From the NCBI GenBank assembly GCA_017482345.1, contig JAFUNB010000016.1, forward strand, positions 1 through 64,000: 64,000 bases of DNA. Direction: 5' to 3'. Of the stretch, positions 15,873 to 25,227 are shown one piece after another. The notes beneath the pieces were generated by a model. It made no database searches, had not been told where the DNA came from, and was given only the letters and a program-made list of their open reading frames with translations. The DNA comes from Oscillibacter sp. (GTDB lineage Bacteria > Bacillota > Clostridia > Oscillospirales > Oscillospiraceae). Made by a program: the position numbers and the translations under genes. How positions within the stretch are numbered: position 1 is the stretch's first letter; each line of letters opens with the position of its first letter.

Positions 15873-16856
15873 TCAGGCGTACTGGTCAACGTTGGAGGCG
15901 TCGATCCACACGCTGTCAGCGATGATCAGAGTGTTCTCCAGAGAACCGCCGTCCAGCAGAGTGACAGCAGCTTCCAGACCGCCGGCAGCCATGATGCCGC
16001 CGTCCTGAGCGACGGTACCGGTCATACGGCCGTCCTTGATGGCCTCATAGCCGTCGGGGGTGCCGTCAACGCCGGTGATGATGATGCCGCTGTTAGCGCC
16101 GGCAGCGTTGCCTGCGCCAACGGCCATGCCGTCGTTCTGGCAGACGATAGCGTCCAGATCATAAGCGGACAGCCAGCTCTCGACGGTAGCCTGAGCCTTA
16201 GCGGTATCCCACTCGCAGTCGGCGGGAGCGACGACCTCAACGATCTCGGGATAGTTCTCCATGACGTTGTGGTAGCCCTGCAGACGATCCAGAGCGTCAG
16301 TCACGGCGGAGGGGCCGGTCAGGAAGGCAACATTGCCCTTGCCGCCCAGCAGGTCGACAACGTGCTGCATCTCGTTCTCGCCAGCCTTGACGTTGTTGCC
16401 GCAGGAAACGGCAGAGATGCCGGCGCTCTCCCAATCGGTGCAGGAAGCGACGACGTTGATCATGATGACACCGGCGTCGGCAGCAGCCTTGGCAGCGTCA
16501 CGCAGACCATCGGGATCCACGGGCTCGAACAGGATGGCGTCGAAACCCTCGGACACGCACTGCTCGATCTGGCTGATCTGAGTGGCGGCGTCCTGGTCGG
16601 CGCTCAGGATGGTCAGCTCAACGCCCAGCTCGTCAGCCTTGGCCTGTGCGCCCTCGGTGACAGCGATCTGGAAAGCGTTGGTCTGATGCTGCTGGATCAG
16701 GGCGATCTTGTAAGCGCCGTCCTCAGCGGGAGCCTCGACGGGAGTCTCAGCGGGGGTCTCAGCGGGCTTCTCGGCGGGAGCCTCTTCCTTGGCGCCGCAG
16801 GCAGCCAGGGACAGAACCATAGCCAGAGTCAGCAGGATTGCAAAAAACTTCTTCAT
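15873..16856 (-). CDS. rbsB: Sugar ABC transporter substrate-binding lipoprotein (RbsB/periplasmic-binding type I)
   Basis: This 327-residue lipoprotein has a signal peptide with lipobox cysteine at 20 (LSLAAC), a Pro/Glu/Ala-rich linker to about 47 and a type I periplasmic-binding domain. Family features are YKIALIQQHQTNAFQIAVTEGAQAKADELG, FDAILFEPVDPDG, the hinge segment IVCQNDGMAVGAG and ITGVDGTPDGYEAI. It binds a pentose, hexose or related sugar for the RbsC/RbsA homologues upstream. It is the third gene of the operon. The leader is nearly the same as in the DctP lipoprotein at 6962. Confidence 0.92.
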   Translation of the reverse strand: MKKFFAILLTLAMVLSLAACGAKEEAPAEKPAETPAETPVEAPAEDGAYKIALIQQHQTNAFQIAVTEGAQAKADELGVELTILSADQDAATQISQIEQCVSEGFDAILFEPVDPDGLRDAAKAAADAGVIMINVVASCTDWESAGISAVSCGNNVKAGENEMQHVVDLLGGKGNVAFLTGPSAVTDALDRLQGYHNVMENYPEIVEVVAPADCEWDTAKAQATVESWLSAYDLDAIVCQNDGMAVGAGNAAGANSGIIITGVDGTPDGYEAIKDGRMTGTVAQDGGIMAAGGLEAAVTLLDGGSLENTLIIADSVWIDASNVDQYA

Positions 16857-16927
16857 GTATGTTCCTCCTTAAAAATCTATATGTGAAGGGCGAAACCAGG
16901 GATCTGGGCCCCGCCCTTAACACCAAA

Positions 16928-17875
16928 TCAGTTCTTCTTGCTCTTACCCTTGATGTCAATGAGAACGGCCAGAACGATGATCAGGCCCTTGACGATCTTC
17001 TGCCAGTGAGAGGACACGCCCATGATGTCCAGACCGTTGGCGATGACGGTGATCAGCAGGCAGCCGACCACGACGCCCCAGGGCTTGCCCACGCCGCCGG
17101 ACATGGACACGCCGCCCACCACGCAGGCGGTGATGGCGTCCATCTCGTAGCTCTCAGCTGCGGTGGGTTGGCCGATGGTGACACGGGAGGTCATCAGGAA
17201 GCCGCTCAGGCCGGCCAGCAGACCGGCGATGGCAAAGGTGGAGATGCGGATCATGGTGGTGTTGATGCCGGAGACCTTGGCGGCCAGCAGGTTACCGCCG
17301 CAGGCGTACACCCGGCGGCCGTAAACGGTCTTGGACAGCACAAAGGCGCAGACGGCGATGATGACGGCCAGGAAGATGGCCAGCATGGGAATGCCGCACA
17401 CGGAAGAGGCGGCGATGGCCTTATACTCCGCGCTGATGCCGATGACCGGCTTGCCGTTGGAGATCAGCAGCGCCAGGCCGCGGACGGCGGTCATGGTGCC
17501 CAGGGTCATGATGAAGGGAGGCAGGTTGCCCACGGCAACGCCCACGCCGTTCAGAACGCCCACAGCCAAACCGGCCAGCATGGCGACGGCCAGAGGCACG
17601 ATGATGGGATAGTTGCCCTGGCCCAGCATGGCGGCCAGGATGCCGGTGAAGGCCACCGTGGAGCCAACGGACATATCAAAGCCGCCGGCCACGATGACGA
17701 ACATCATACCGAAAGCCAGAATACCGTTGATGGAGGCCTGCTTGAGGATGTTGACCAGGTTGCGGGGGCTGATGAAGCTGGGCTTCAGGCAGGCCAGAAT
17801 GACAACCAGGGCAATGAAAATGACAAAGATAAAGTACTCGCTGACGAGTCCTTTCGTACGTTTCGTTTCTTTCAT
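16928..17875 (-). CDS. rbsC: Sugar ABC transporter permease (RbsC family)
   Basis: This 315-residue inner-membrane permease has eight to ten hydrophobic segments. It carries the RbsC landmarks FVIVAGGFDMSVGST, the PPFIMTLGTMTAVRGLALLISNG block, VYGRRVYACGGNLLAAKVSGIN (coupling region for the ATPase) and the final GVVVGCLLITVIANGLDIMGVSSHWQ. It probably forms a homodimer pore powered by the RbsA homologue. The ATG at 17875 has AAGGAAGGGACACTC upstream and lies 14 bases after the ATPase gene. Confidence 0.95.
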   Translation of the reverse strand: MKETKRTKGLVSEYFIFVIFIALVVILACLKPSFISPRNLVNILKQASINGILAFGMMFVIVAGGFDMSVGSTVAFTGILAAMLGQGNYPIIVPLAVAMLAGLAVGVLNGVGVAVGNLPPFIMTLGTMTAVRGLALLISNGKPVIGISAEYKAIAASSVCGIPMLAIFLAVIIAVCAFVLSKTVYGRRVYACGGNLLAAKVSGINTTMIRISTFAIAGLLAGLSGFLMTSRVTIGQPTAAESYEMDAITACVVGGVSMSGGVGKPWGVVVGCLLITVIANGLDIMGVSSHWQKIVKGLIIVLAVLIDIKGKSKKN

Positions 17876-17889
17876 GAGTGTCCCTTCCT

Positions 17890-19383
17890 TTAAACCTTGA
17901 TGGCGGAGGCCAGCGTCATGATGCGCTCCTGAGAGAACTCCTCGCGCTTGACCTCACCGGAGTAATTGCCCTCGCACATGACCATGATCCGGTCGCAGAT
18001 GCCCATCAGCTCCGGGATCTCCGAGGAGATCATGATGACGGCCTTGCCCTGCTGCACCAGCTGGCCCAGCAGCAGATAGATGTCGCGCTTGGCGCCCACG
18101 TCGATGCCGCGGGTGGGCTCGTCCAGAATGATGACATCCGGCTCGTTGAGCAGCCACTTGGCAATAACGATCTTCTGCTGGTTTCCGCCGGACAGGTTGC
18201 CGACGATCTGGTTGACGGAAGGCGTTTTGATATTCAGCTTTTCCACGTACTCCTCGGAGGCCTTCTGAGCCAGGCTCTTGCTGTACAGGCCGTTTTTCAG
18301 CAGCTTTTTGATGGCCACCATGGCGATGTTGTCATTGACGGTGCCGCTGAGGTTCAGTCCCGTGACCTTCCGGTCCTCGGTGATGAGGGCCACGCCCTCT
18401 TTGATGATGTCCTGCGGCGCGTTGACCTTCACCTGCTTGCCGTTGACATAGATCTCACCGCTGGAGAGGGGATGGATGCCGAAGATGCCCTCCACCAGCT
18501 CGCTGCGGCCGGCGCCCACCAGACCGCCGATGCCCAAGATCTCGCCGCGGCGGACGGAGAGGCTGACGCCCTTGACCTTGTTGTCGGCGCGGACGATGTT
18601 CTTTGCCTCGAACATGACATCGCCGATCTCGGCCTCCAGCTTGGGATACACGTCGGTGATCTCGCGGCCCACCATCATGCGGATGAGCTTGGCCTCGTCC
18701 AGATTGGCGGTCTCGTCGGTGCCGATGTACTGGCCGTCGCGGTACACGCTGACCCGGTCGCAGATGGAGAATATCTCCGCCATGCGGTGGGAGATGTAAA
18801 TAATGGCGACGCCCTTTTCCTTCAGGCGGCGGATATGTCCGAACAACAGCTCCACCTCGCGCTCGGTGATGGCGGCGGTGGGCTCGTCCATGACGATGAC
18901 CTTGGCGTTGACGGAGATGGCCTTGATGATCTCAATGAGCTGGCACTGGGCCACGGTCAGGTTCCGCAGGGTCTCCTTGGGGGAGACGTGCAGGCCGCAC
19001 TCCTCGATGAGGCGCTGGGCCTCCTCGATCTCGGCCTTCTTGTCCACGAGACCGTTCTTGCGGATCTCACGGCCAACGAAAATATTTTCATACACGGGCA
19101 TATCCAGGATCGGATTCAGTTCCTGATGGATCATGGCCACGCCCATATCCATGGCTTCCTTGGGGTTGGCGGCGTTGTAGGGCTTCCCGTCAAAGAGGAT
19201 CTCTCCGCCGGGATCCTTGCTGTAAATACCCATCAGGATCTTCATCAGGGTGGACTTACCGGCGCCGTTTTCTCCCATCAATGCATGGACCTCTCCGGGC
19301 TTTACCTGCAGCTGCACATGGTCCAGCGCAACAACACCCGGAAACGTTTTGCTGATATTTTTCATTTCCAGCACGTATTCCAC
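17890..19383 (-). CDS. rbsA: Sugar ABC transporter ATPase with two cassettes (RbsA family)
   Basis: This 497-residue protein holds two ABC domains. The first has Walker A GENGAGKST (about residues 38-46) and Walker B VIVMDEPTAA. The second has the family-typical weakened Walker A GLVGAGRSE, the signature LSGGNQQK and Walker B VIILDEPTRGID. It energises import through the RbsC homologue. The GTG at 19383 is chosen because GGAGG lies 9 bases upstream; an internal ATG six codons later is the alternative. It is the first gene of the operon. It is the functional counterpart of the motif-less paralogue at 11913-13340. Confidence 0.95.
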   Translation of the reverse strand: MEYVLEMKNISKTFPGVVALDHVQLQVKPGEVHALMGENGAGKSTLMKILMGIYSKDPGGEILFDGKPYNAANPKEAMDMGVAMIHQELNPILDMPVYENIFVGREIRKNGLVDKKAEIEEAQRLIEECGLHVSPKETLRNLTVAQCQLIEIIKAISVNAKVIVMDEPTAAITEREVELLFGHIRRLKEKGVAIIYISHRMAEIFSICDRVSVYRDGQYIGTDETANLDEAKLIRMMVGREITDVYPKLEAEIGDVMFEAKNIVRADNKVKGVSLSVRRGEILGIGGLVGAGRSELVEGIFGIHPLSSGEIYVNGKQVKVNAPQDIIKEGVALITEDRKVTGLNLSGTVNDNIAMVAIKKLLKNGLYSKSLAQKASEEYVEKLNIKTPSVNQIVGNLSGGNQQKIVIAKWLLNEPDVIILDEPTRGIDVGAKRDIYLLLGQLVQQGKAVIMISSEIPELMGICDRIMVMCEGNYSGEVKREEFSQERIMTLASAIKV

Positions 19384-19628
19384 GCAGTTTTTCCTCCCTA
19401 TACACGAATTTACTATATTCTACAAAAATTGCTGTTTTTGCGAAACTTCCGGTTTTCACATGAGAGGGGAGGATTTTTGGGTCTTTGTAAAAAATGTCCC
19501 CTTCCGCAAAATGATGCGAAAAAAATACCAAGTTTCACAACCGGCTTCTATACGGTCCACCGCCCCCTCCGATATAATCAGGTCAAAATCAAGCACTTTG
19601 GATCTGACCGAAAGGAGCCGTTTATTTT
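19384..19628. promoter_or_regulatory. Divergent control region between the rbs-type operon and the methyltransferase gene
   Basis: A TATAAT at 19573-19578 is a plausible -10 for the plus-strand gene, and TATAGT on the minus strand (complement of 19412-19417) is a plausible -10 for the transporter. Neither has a good -35, as expected for activator-dependent promoters. Short TTGCG/CGCAA elements occur around 19437 and 19506-19518 and could be AraC-type sites. Confidence 0.45.
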
Positions 19629-20630
19629 ATGAAACAGAATATGAAGCAGTGGGTGGCCGACATGATCGCCTCCCCCGTCAAAAAAGCAATGCCCGTCCTC
19701 TCTTTCCCCTCCGTGCAGCTGATGGACATCACCGTCAAAGAACTGATTTCCAGCGCCGAATCTCAGGCAAAGGGTATGAAGATGATCGCCGACCGGGTGG
19801 ATTCCTCCGCCTCCGTCAGCCTGATGGACCTGTCCGTGGAGGCCGAGGCCTTCGGCTCCACCATCCGGTTCTCCGAGGATGAAGTCCCCACCGTCATCGG
19901 CTCCATCGTCTCCGACATGGACGAGGCCGAGGCCCTGCAGATCCCCGCCGTGGGCACCGCCCGCACCGGTCTGTATGTGGAGGCCATCCGTCAGGCCGCC
20001 CAGCTCATCACCGACCGCCCCGTGTTCGCCGGCGTTGTGGGCCCTTATTCTCTGGCCGGCCGTCTGCTGGACGTCAGCGAGATCATGATCCTCTGCTATG
20101 ACGATCCCGACATGGTCAACTGCGTCATGAAAAAGACCACCGGGTTCCTCATCAACTACATCAACGCCTACAAGGCCGCCGGCGCCAACGGCGTCGTCAT
20201 GGCCGAGCCTCTGACCGGCATGCTGTCCCCCGCTCTGGCCGAGGAGTTCTCCGCCCCCTACGTCAAGCAGATCGTGGACGCCGTGCAGGATGACGACTTC
20301 ATCGTCATCTACCACAACTGCGGCGACAACGTGCTGCGCATGGCCGACGCCATCGTCAGCTGCGGAGCCGCCGGCTACCACTTCGGCAACGCCATCCGTC
20401 TGGCCGATATGCTGCCCCACATCCCCGCTGACTGTCTGGTGATGGGCAACGTGGACCCCGCCGGCGAGATCTGCCACGGTACTCCCGAATCCGTGAAGGC
20501 CGCCACCCGCCAGGTGCTGGCCGAGTGCAGCCACGCGCCCAACTTCTGTATCTCCACCGGCTGCGACGTTCCTCCCATGTCCCCCTGGGCCAACATCGAC
20601 GCTTTCTTCGAAGCTGTGGCCGAGGGCTGA
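19629..20630 (+). CDS. UroD/MtaA-fold corrinoid-linked methyltransferase
   Basis: This 333-residue protein belongs to the uroporphyrinogen decarboxylase superfamily branch of cobalamin-dependent methyltransferases (MtaA/MtbA/CmuA relatives). Zinc ligands expected for thiol activation are visible: the His-x-Cys in IYHNCGD and a later cysteine in CISTGCDVPP. The core GAAGYHFGNAIRLADMLPHIPADCLVMGNVDP matches the family. It likely moves a methyl group to or from the corrinoid protein at 26567. The presence of RACo, DUF1638 and HyuA-like genes just downstream supports this. The methyl donor is unknown. Confidence 0.85.
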   Translation: MKQNMKQWVADMIASPVKKAMPVLSFPSVQLMDITVKELISSAESQAKGMKMIADRVDSSASVSLMDLSVEAEAFGSTIRFSEDEVPTVIGSIVSDMDEAEALQIPAVGTARTGLYVEAIRQAAQLITDRPVFAGVVGPYSLAGRLLDVSEIMILCYDDPDMVNCVMKKTTGFLINYINAYKAAGANGVVMAEPLTGMLSPALAEEFSAPYVKQIVDAVQDDDFIVIYHNCGDNVLRMADAIVSCGAAGYHFGNAIRLADMLPHIPADCLVMGNVDPAGEICHGTPESVKAATRQVLAECSHAPNFCISTGCDVPPMSPWANIDAFFEAVAEG

Positions 20631-20640
20631 TCCCAAACAG

Positions 20641-20676
20641 AAAAGCTGCGCTGAGAGTATTCTCAGCGCAGCTTTT
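20641..20676. terminator. Perfect bidirectional terminator
   Basis: A 16-bp perfect stem (20641-20656 with 20661-20676, loop GTAT) includes an A-run on one side and TTTTTT on the other. It serves the convergent methyltransferase and DUF1638 genes. Confidence 0.92.
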
Positions 20677-20677
20677 T

Positions 20678-21427
20678 TCAGCAGTCTGTCTCGTATGGGG
20701 CGCAGCCCACTTTGCGGTTGGAGAAGTCCGGGATGATCTCGTGTCCCGGCGGGCAGGTCAGGAACCGGTCCTCCTCCCACGGGCCGTTCACCAGCAGATC
20801 CAGATAGGTCATGTCGCCCTCGATCTCGTGGAACTGCCAGCCAAAATCCTCCGCCGCCTGCCGGGCGTAGGCCGGATGCTCCGGGCAGTCTCCCAGCGGG
20901 CAGGTGATATAGGCGCAGTGGCTGTAATTGGTCATCCAGCTGTTGTTGCACTCCATCAGGAAGTCGGCGTTCTCCTCGCCGTAGGCCTCCGCGTACTCCG
21001 CCCGCCGCCGCTCATAGTTGGCTTTGGAGGGGGTAAAGGCCTGCTCAATCCAGCCGGCGTTGTACCAGTAGACGCCGGGCAGCTGGGCAAAGAGCTTCCG
21101 GTACCGCTCCGCGGAGCCGAGGAACAAAGAGATGCAGTCGTCACAGCGGGGTACCACGATGGGCAGCGTGCGGCTCCGGAGGCCGACGACGCCGTTGGAG
21201 CACAGGCCGTAGGCCAGCAGGATACCGTCAAAGCGCAGCGTCTCGGGCAGCTTTTCATTCTCCCGCTGGATCTCGTCGATGGTCCGCTGCACCTCCGTGC
21301 GCAGGACGTCCGGCGTATCGTGGAGTCCCTGCCGCAGCCACCAGGCCCGCACGATATGGGGGCTTTCTGCAATCAGGTGACTGATTTCCCGGTTCATGAC
21401 CATGCAGCCGATCAGGGCAAGGCGCAC
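20678..21427 (-). CDS. DUF1638 family protein, cysteine-rich, corrinoid methyltransferase-associated
   Basis: This 249-residue protein matches DUF1638, a family of unknown biochemical role that repeatedly sits beside corrinoid methyltransferases. It is rich in cysteine and histidine (LIGCMVM, YGLCSNGVVGL, CDDCISLFLG, CAYITCPLGDCPEHP, GCAPYETDC), which suggests metal binding. I start it at the GTG at 21427 because AAGGAGG lies 8 bases upstream. A longer start at 21451 would fall inside the predicted -10 box of its own promoter. It is transcribed away from the HyuA/RACo operon. Confidence 0.82.
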   Translation of the reverse strand: MRLALIGCMVMNREISHLIAESPHIVRAWWLRQGLHDTPDVLRTEVQRTIDEIQRENEKLPETLRFDGILLAYGLCSNGVVGLRSRTLPIVVPRCDDCISLFLGSAERYRKLFAQLPGVYWYNAGWIEQAFTPSKANYERRRAEYAEAYGEENADFLMECNNSWMTNYSHCAYITCPLGDCPEHPAYARQAAEDFGWQFHEIEGDMTYLDLLVNGPWEEDRFLTCPPGHEIIPDFSNRKVGCAPYETDC

Positions 21428-21449
21428 TGCGACCACCTCCTTTTTCTTC

Positions 21450-21479
21450 ACTATACCACGGGACCGGATTTCTTCTCAA
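21450..21479 (-). promoter_or_regulatory. Promoter of the DUF1638 gene
   Basis: On the minus strand TTGAGA (21474-21479) and TATAGT (21450-21455) are separated by 18 bases, each matching consensus at five positions. It leaves a very short leader before the GTG at 21427. Confidence 0.7.
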
Positions 21480-21574
21480 CGTCTCCGGGGCAGCTTTCCA
21501 CAAAAGTGCGAAATCATGTCAATCCCGTGCAACTGCAGCAGACGATTTTCCTATTCTTTTTCCGTCCGGCACTC

Positions 21575-21580
21575 TATAAT
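21575..21580 (+). promoter_or_regulatory. -10 box for the HyuA-RACo operon
   Basis: A perfect TATAAT sits about 48 bases upstream of the HyuA-like start. The -35 region is weak, with T-rich sequence but no TTGACA. That suggests activation, perhaps by the PocR-AraC protein at 25228. Confidence 0.55.
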
Positions 21581-21627
21581 GGACGTATAAACTACCCGTC
21601 CTATGGACGTTTTTCGGAGGTGATCCC

Positions 21628-23658
21628 ATGCGTCTGGCCATCGGCATCGACACCGGCGGCACCTGCACGGACGCAGTGCTGTACGATCTGGACAGCGGCC
21701 GCGTGCTGGGCCGGGGCAAGGCTCTGACCACCCATCGGGATCTGACCCAAGGCATTCTGGCGGCGCTGGATCTGCTGGATCCCCAGCTGTGCCGCCAGGC
21801 CCGTGTGGCCGGTCTCTCCACCACGCTGGCCACCAACGCCTGTGTGGAGGGCAAATTCCGCCGTCCCCGCCTGCTTCTGCTGGGCATTGACCGGCAGGGC
21901 ATCGAGCGCTTCGGCGCCGATTACGGCTTCCGCGATCCGGACGAGATCCGCTACCTCCCCTGCGAGACTACCATCACCGGCCAGATTTTGCGCCAGCCGG
22001 ACTGGGCGCTTCTGCGGGCCAACGCCGAAGAGTGGTTTCGAGACGCCGAGGGGTGCGCCGTCTGCGAGATCTACGCCATGCGCAACGGCGGCGTGCTGGA
22101 ACGAAAGGCCGCCGAAATCCTGCAGGAGGAACTGGGGCTTCCGGTGGTCTGCGCCAGCGACCTGTTCTCCGGTCTTTCCAGTCTGGAGCGGGCGGCCGGC
22201 GCTCTGCTGAACGCGGGTCTTGTGCCCGTGATGCGGGACTTTTTGCAGGCGGTGCAGACCGCCTTTGCCCAGCGGGGCATTACCGCCCGCATGTTCATCA
22301 CCCGCTCCGACAGCAGTCTGATGAGCCTGCGCTACGCCGAGCGCCACGCCGTTGAGAGTCTTCTCTCCGGCCCGGCGGCCTCCGCCCTTGGCGGCAGCGC
22401 CCTGACGGGACAGAGCGAAGCCGTCATCGTGGACATGGGCGGCACCACCACCGATATCGCGCTGGTGCAGCACGGCGCGCCACTTTTGGCCGAGGAGGGC
22501 ATCTCCGTCGGCGGCTGGCGCACCCAGGTGCGGGGCCTGCTGGCCTCCTCCTTCGCGCTGGGCGGTGACAGCGTCATCCGCTGGCACCGTAGTGAACTGA
22601 CCATTGGCCCCCGGCGGGTCATTCCGCTGTGCGTGCTGGCGGAGCAGTTCCCTCAGATCCTGCCGGTTCTGGAGCGGCAGGTGCGGGACATCCCCGGCCA
22701 CTCTCTGCTGCTGCATGAGTTTTTGACGCTGAGCCGCTTGGACTGGAGCAGTCTTGTCTCCTCCGACATGGACCAAAAGCTGTGTCAGGCGCTGGCCCAC
22801 GGACCGCTGAGCCTTCAGCAGGCGGCCGATTTGCTGGATGTGGACAAATACCAGCTCTCCACCGACCATCTGGAGCGCGCCGGCATCGTCCTGCGCGCTG
22901 GATTGACACCCACGGACATCATGCATCTCCGGGGCGACTATACCCAGTATAACCTCTCCGCCGCCCGGCTGGGTGCGCGGTTTGCCGCCTCCTCGCTGGA
23001 TCTCTCCGTGGACGAATTGTGCCGCCGGGTCTACGAGCTGGTGTCCCGGGAGCTGTTTTTCGGCATCTCCCGCCTCCTGCTGGAACACGCCTCCCCCTAT
23101 TTCCGCCAGCACGGTCTGGACGGCGGCGTGCGGGAGCTGCTGCGGCTGCAGTGGGAGCAGCGGAACGCGGAATCCGGAGCACCCTTGCGCTGCACCTGCG
23201 GCGCGGACACCGTACTGGTGGGCGTAGGCGGACCCATCCACCTGTTCCTCCCTGAGGCCGCCAGAGCGCTGGGCCTCGCCTTTGAAATCCCACCCCACGC
23301 GCCGGCCGCCAACGCGGTGGGCGCCATCGCCGGGCGGATGGCCGTTTCTCTCGCCGGTGAGGTCCGCCCCTGCGGCACCGCGCCGGACCTCTCCACCGAC
23401 AGCGAGTTTGAGGCCCTGTGTCCCCAGTGCCCGCCCCGCCGTTTCCCGCTGGAGCAGGAGGCGATCCAGTGGGCGGAAGAACACCTGCGCTCTCTGGCTG
23501 CGGAAAAGCTCCGCGCCCAGGGCGGCCCCGCGGCGCCGGAGTTCCATGCAGAGCGGCAGGAGCTGACCGCTCCCTCCGGCGTAAGCCGCATCAAGCTGGG
23601 CGTCCGCATCCACGTGACCGCCGAGGCCCGTATGATCCAACTGACTGAGGGTGAATGA
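21628..23658 (+). CDS. HyuA-like hydantoinase/oxoprolinase N-terminal family ATPase
   Basis: This 676-residue protein is an ASKHA-fold member of the hydantoinase A/oxoprolinase family. Both phosphate-binding motifs are visible: IGIDTGGTCTDAV at the start and VIVDMGGTTTDIALV near residue 270. No HyuB partner is present and there is no hydantoin or oxoproline gene context. Such lone HyuA-like proteins occur in corrinoid methyltransferase clusters, where an ATP-driven role in maturation or reactivation is plausible but not established. It overlaps nothing and ends one base before the RACo-like ATG, so the two are probably coupled. Confidence 0.82.
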   Translation: MRLAIGIDTGGTCTDAVLYDLDSGRVLGRGKALTTHRDLTQGILAALDLLDPQLCRQARVAGLSTTLATNACVEGKFRRPRLLLLGIDRQGIERFGADYGFRDPDEIRYLPCETTITGQILRQPDWALLRANAEEWFRDAEGCAVCEIYAMRNGGVLERKAAEILQEELGLPVVCASDLFSGLSSLERAAGALLNAGLVPVMRDFLQAVQTAFAQRGITARMFITRSDSSLMSLRYAERHAVESLLSGPAASALGGSALTGQSEAVIVDMGGTTTDIALVQHGAPLLAEEGISVGGWRTQVRGLLASSFALGGDSVIRWHRSELTIGPRRVIPLCVLAEQFPQILPVLERQVRDIPGHSLLLHEFLTLSRLDWSSLVSSDMDQKLCQALAHGPLSLQQAADLLDVDKYQLSTDHLERAGIVLRAGLTPTDIMHLRGDYTQYNLSAARLGARFAASSLDLSVDELCRRVYELVSRELFFGISRLLLEHASPYFRQHGLDGGVRELLRLQWEQRNAESGAPLRCTCGADTVLVGVGGPIHLFLPEAARALGLAFEIPPHAPAANAVGAIAGRMAVSLAGEVRPCGTAPDLSTDSEFEALCPQCPPRRFPLEQEAIQWAEEHLRSLAAEKLRAQGGPAAPEFHAERQELTAPSGVSRIKLGVRIHVTAEARMIQLTEGE

Positions 23659-23659
23659 A

Positions 23660-25153
23660 ATGCTTCAACTGACCATTCTGAATGATACCCAGACCCTGCG
23701 CGTGTCCGTACAGCCCGGTCAGCCGCTGGGCGATGTACTGCACGCCCATGTCCCCGCCTTTGCCATGCCCTGCGCCGGCAACCACACCTGCGGCAAGTGC
23801 CGCGTGCAGGTGTCCGGCCCCGTGTCTTTCATGACGGAGAGCGAGCGGAAACTGCTGGGCGACGACGCCGGGGACGGCGTCCGTCTGGCCTGCTTCTGCC
23901 GGGTGGAGGGCGATGTGACCGTCACGCTGCAGAGCGGGGGCAGCGCGAAAATCCTCTCCTGGTACCGTACGCCGGAGGTGAAACCTGACCGATCCGGCTA
24001 TGGCTTTGCCGTGGATATCGGCACCACGACGGTTGCCATGCAGCTCATCCACCGGCCCAGCGGCCGCGTGGTGGCGGAACGTCTGGCAGAAAACGCCCAG
24101 CGGGGCTTCGGCGCCGACGTCATCTCCCGCATTGAGGCCTGTCGGGGCGCAGGACTGGCCACCCTGTCTGACCGCATCGCGGCGCAGCTGGAGGACATGG
24201 CCGCCCAGTGTCTGGCCGAGAGCGGCGTTTCGGAGGTGGAGGAGTCCGTCGTCACCGGAAATTCCACCATGCTTCATATCTACGAGGGACTGGATCCCGC
24301 CTCTCTGGCGGTGGTGCCCTTTGCCATGCAGTCCTATTTCGGCGGCTTCAGCCGCCGGACGCTGGCCGGCAAGCCGGTGTATCTGCCCCGCTGCGTGGGC
24401 GCCTATGTGGGTGCGGACATCACCTGCGCTCTGCTGGCTGCCGGACACGGCTCCCAGGAGACCCAACTGCTGGCCGACATCGGCACCAACGGCGAGATCG
24501 CCCTGACCCGGAATGGTACGCTCACCTGCTGCTCCACCGCCGCAGGTCCCGCCTTTGAGGGCGCGGGCCTGAGCCGGGGCATGAGCGCCGGCACCGGAGC
24601 CATCTGCGCCGTGGCGGAGGAATCCGGCCAGGTGCGCTATGAAACGGTGGGCAACGCACCCGCCATCGGCGTGTGCGGCTCCGGTATTCTGGACGCGCTG
24701 GCTGTCATGCTGGCCACGGAAGCCATGGACGACAGCGGTTACATTGAAGAAGATGAGGCGTGGCCCATCGGCGAGAGCGGCGTCTCCGTCACCCAGCGGG
24801 ACGTCCGTCAGATCCAGCTGGCCAAATCCGCCATCTGCGGCGGTATTCTGACGCTGCTGGAGGATCAGGCGCTGGACGCCGCCGCCATCGACCGCTTTAT
24901 CATCGCCGGCGGCTTCGGCAGCTCCATGGATCTGGACTCCGCTGCCGCCATTGGCCTGTTCCCGGCGGCTCTGCGGCAGAAGGCCGACTTCATCGGCAAC
25001 GGCGCGTTGGGCGGCGCGGTCATGCTGCTGCGCAGCAGCGCACTGCGGGAGAAATCCGCCCGCATGGCCGCGGAGGCCACGGAGCTGTCTCTCTCCGCCA
25101 GCCCGGCCTTTATGGATCACTACATCGACTGCATGACCTTTGACCGGTTTTAA
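23660..25153 (+). CDS. RACo-like reductive activator of corrinoid proteins (2Fe-2S plus ASKHA ATPase)
   Basis: This 497-residue protein has an N-terminal [2Fe-2S] ferredoxin domain (CAGNHTCGKC near residues 40-49 and a further cysteine in RLACFC). A C-terminal ASKHA domain of the RACo/RamA-related type follows (GFAVDIGTTTVAMQL, LLADIGTNGEIAL, FIIAGGFGSSMDLDSA). These enzymes use ATP to return inactive Co(II) corrinoid to Co(I). The corrinoid protein at 26567 is the obvious client. The ATG at 23660 is preferred over a GTG nine bases earlier because only it has proper spacing from GAGG. Confidence 0.92.
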   Translation: MLQLTILNDTQTLRVSVQPGQPLGDVLHAHVPAFAMPCAGNHTCGKCRVQVSGPVSFMTESERKLLGDDAGDGVRLACFCRVEGDVTVTLQSGGSAKILSWYRTPEVKPDRSGYGFAVDIGTTTVAMQLIHRPSGRVVAERLAENAQRGFGADVISRIEACRGAGLATLSDRIAAQLEDMAAQCLAESGVSEVEESVVTGNSTMLHIYEGLDPASLAVVPFAMQSYFGGFSRRTLAGKPVYLPRCVGAYVGADITCALLAAGHGSQETQLLADIGTNGEIALTRNGTLTCCSTAAGPAFEGAGLSRGMSAGTGAICAVAEESGQVRYETVGNAPAIGVCGSGILDALAVMLATEAMDDSGYIEEDEAWPIGESGVSVTQRDVRQIQLAKSAICGGILTLLEDQALDAAAIDRFIIAGGFGSSMDLDSAAAIGLFPAALRQKADFIGNGALGGAVMLLRSSALREKSARMAAEATELSLSASPAFMDHYIDCMTFDRF

Positions 25154-25161
25154 CAGGGTTC

Positions 25162-25190
25162 TTCCATCAACATACGATTTGTGCTATACT
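25162..25190 (+). promoter_or_regulatory. Promoter of the PocR-AraC regulator gene
   Basis: TATACT (25185-25190) is a good -10. The element 17 bases upstream, TTCCAT, is weak. It lies in the 74-base gap after the RACo gene and lets the regulator be made separately. Confidence 0.5.
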
Positions 25191-25227
25191 AAGCACAGGA
25201 TTTTACGAGGAAAGGGGCGAAGCATCC

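Noticed and set aside
21601..23640. Long minus-strand frame opposite the HyuA-like gene
   Set aside because: Composition is Gln/Gly/Ala-rich shadow sequence without motifs, while the plus strand carries the ASKHA motifs.
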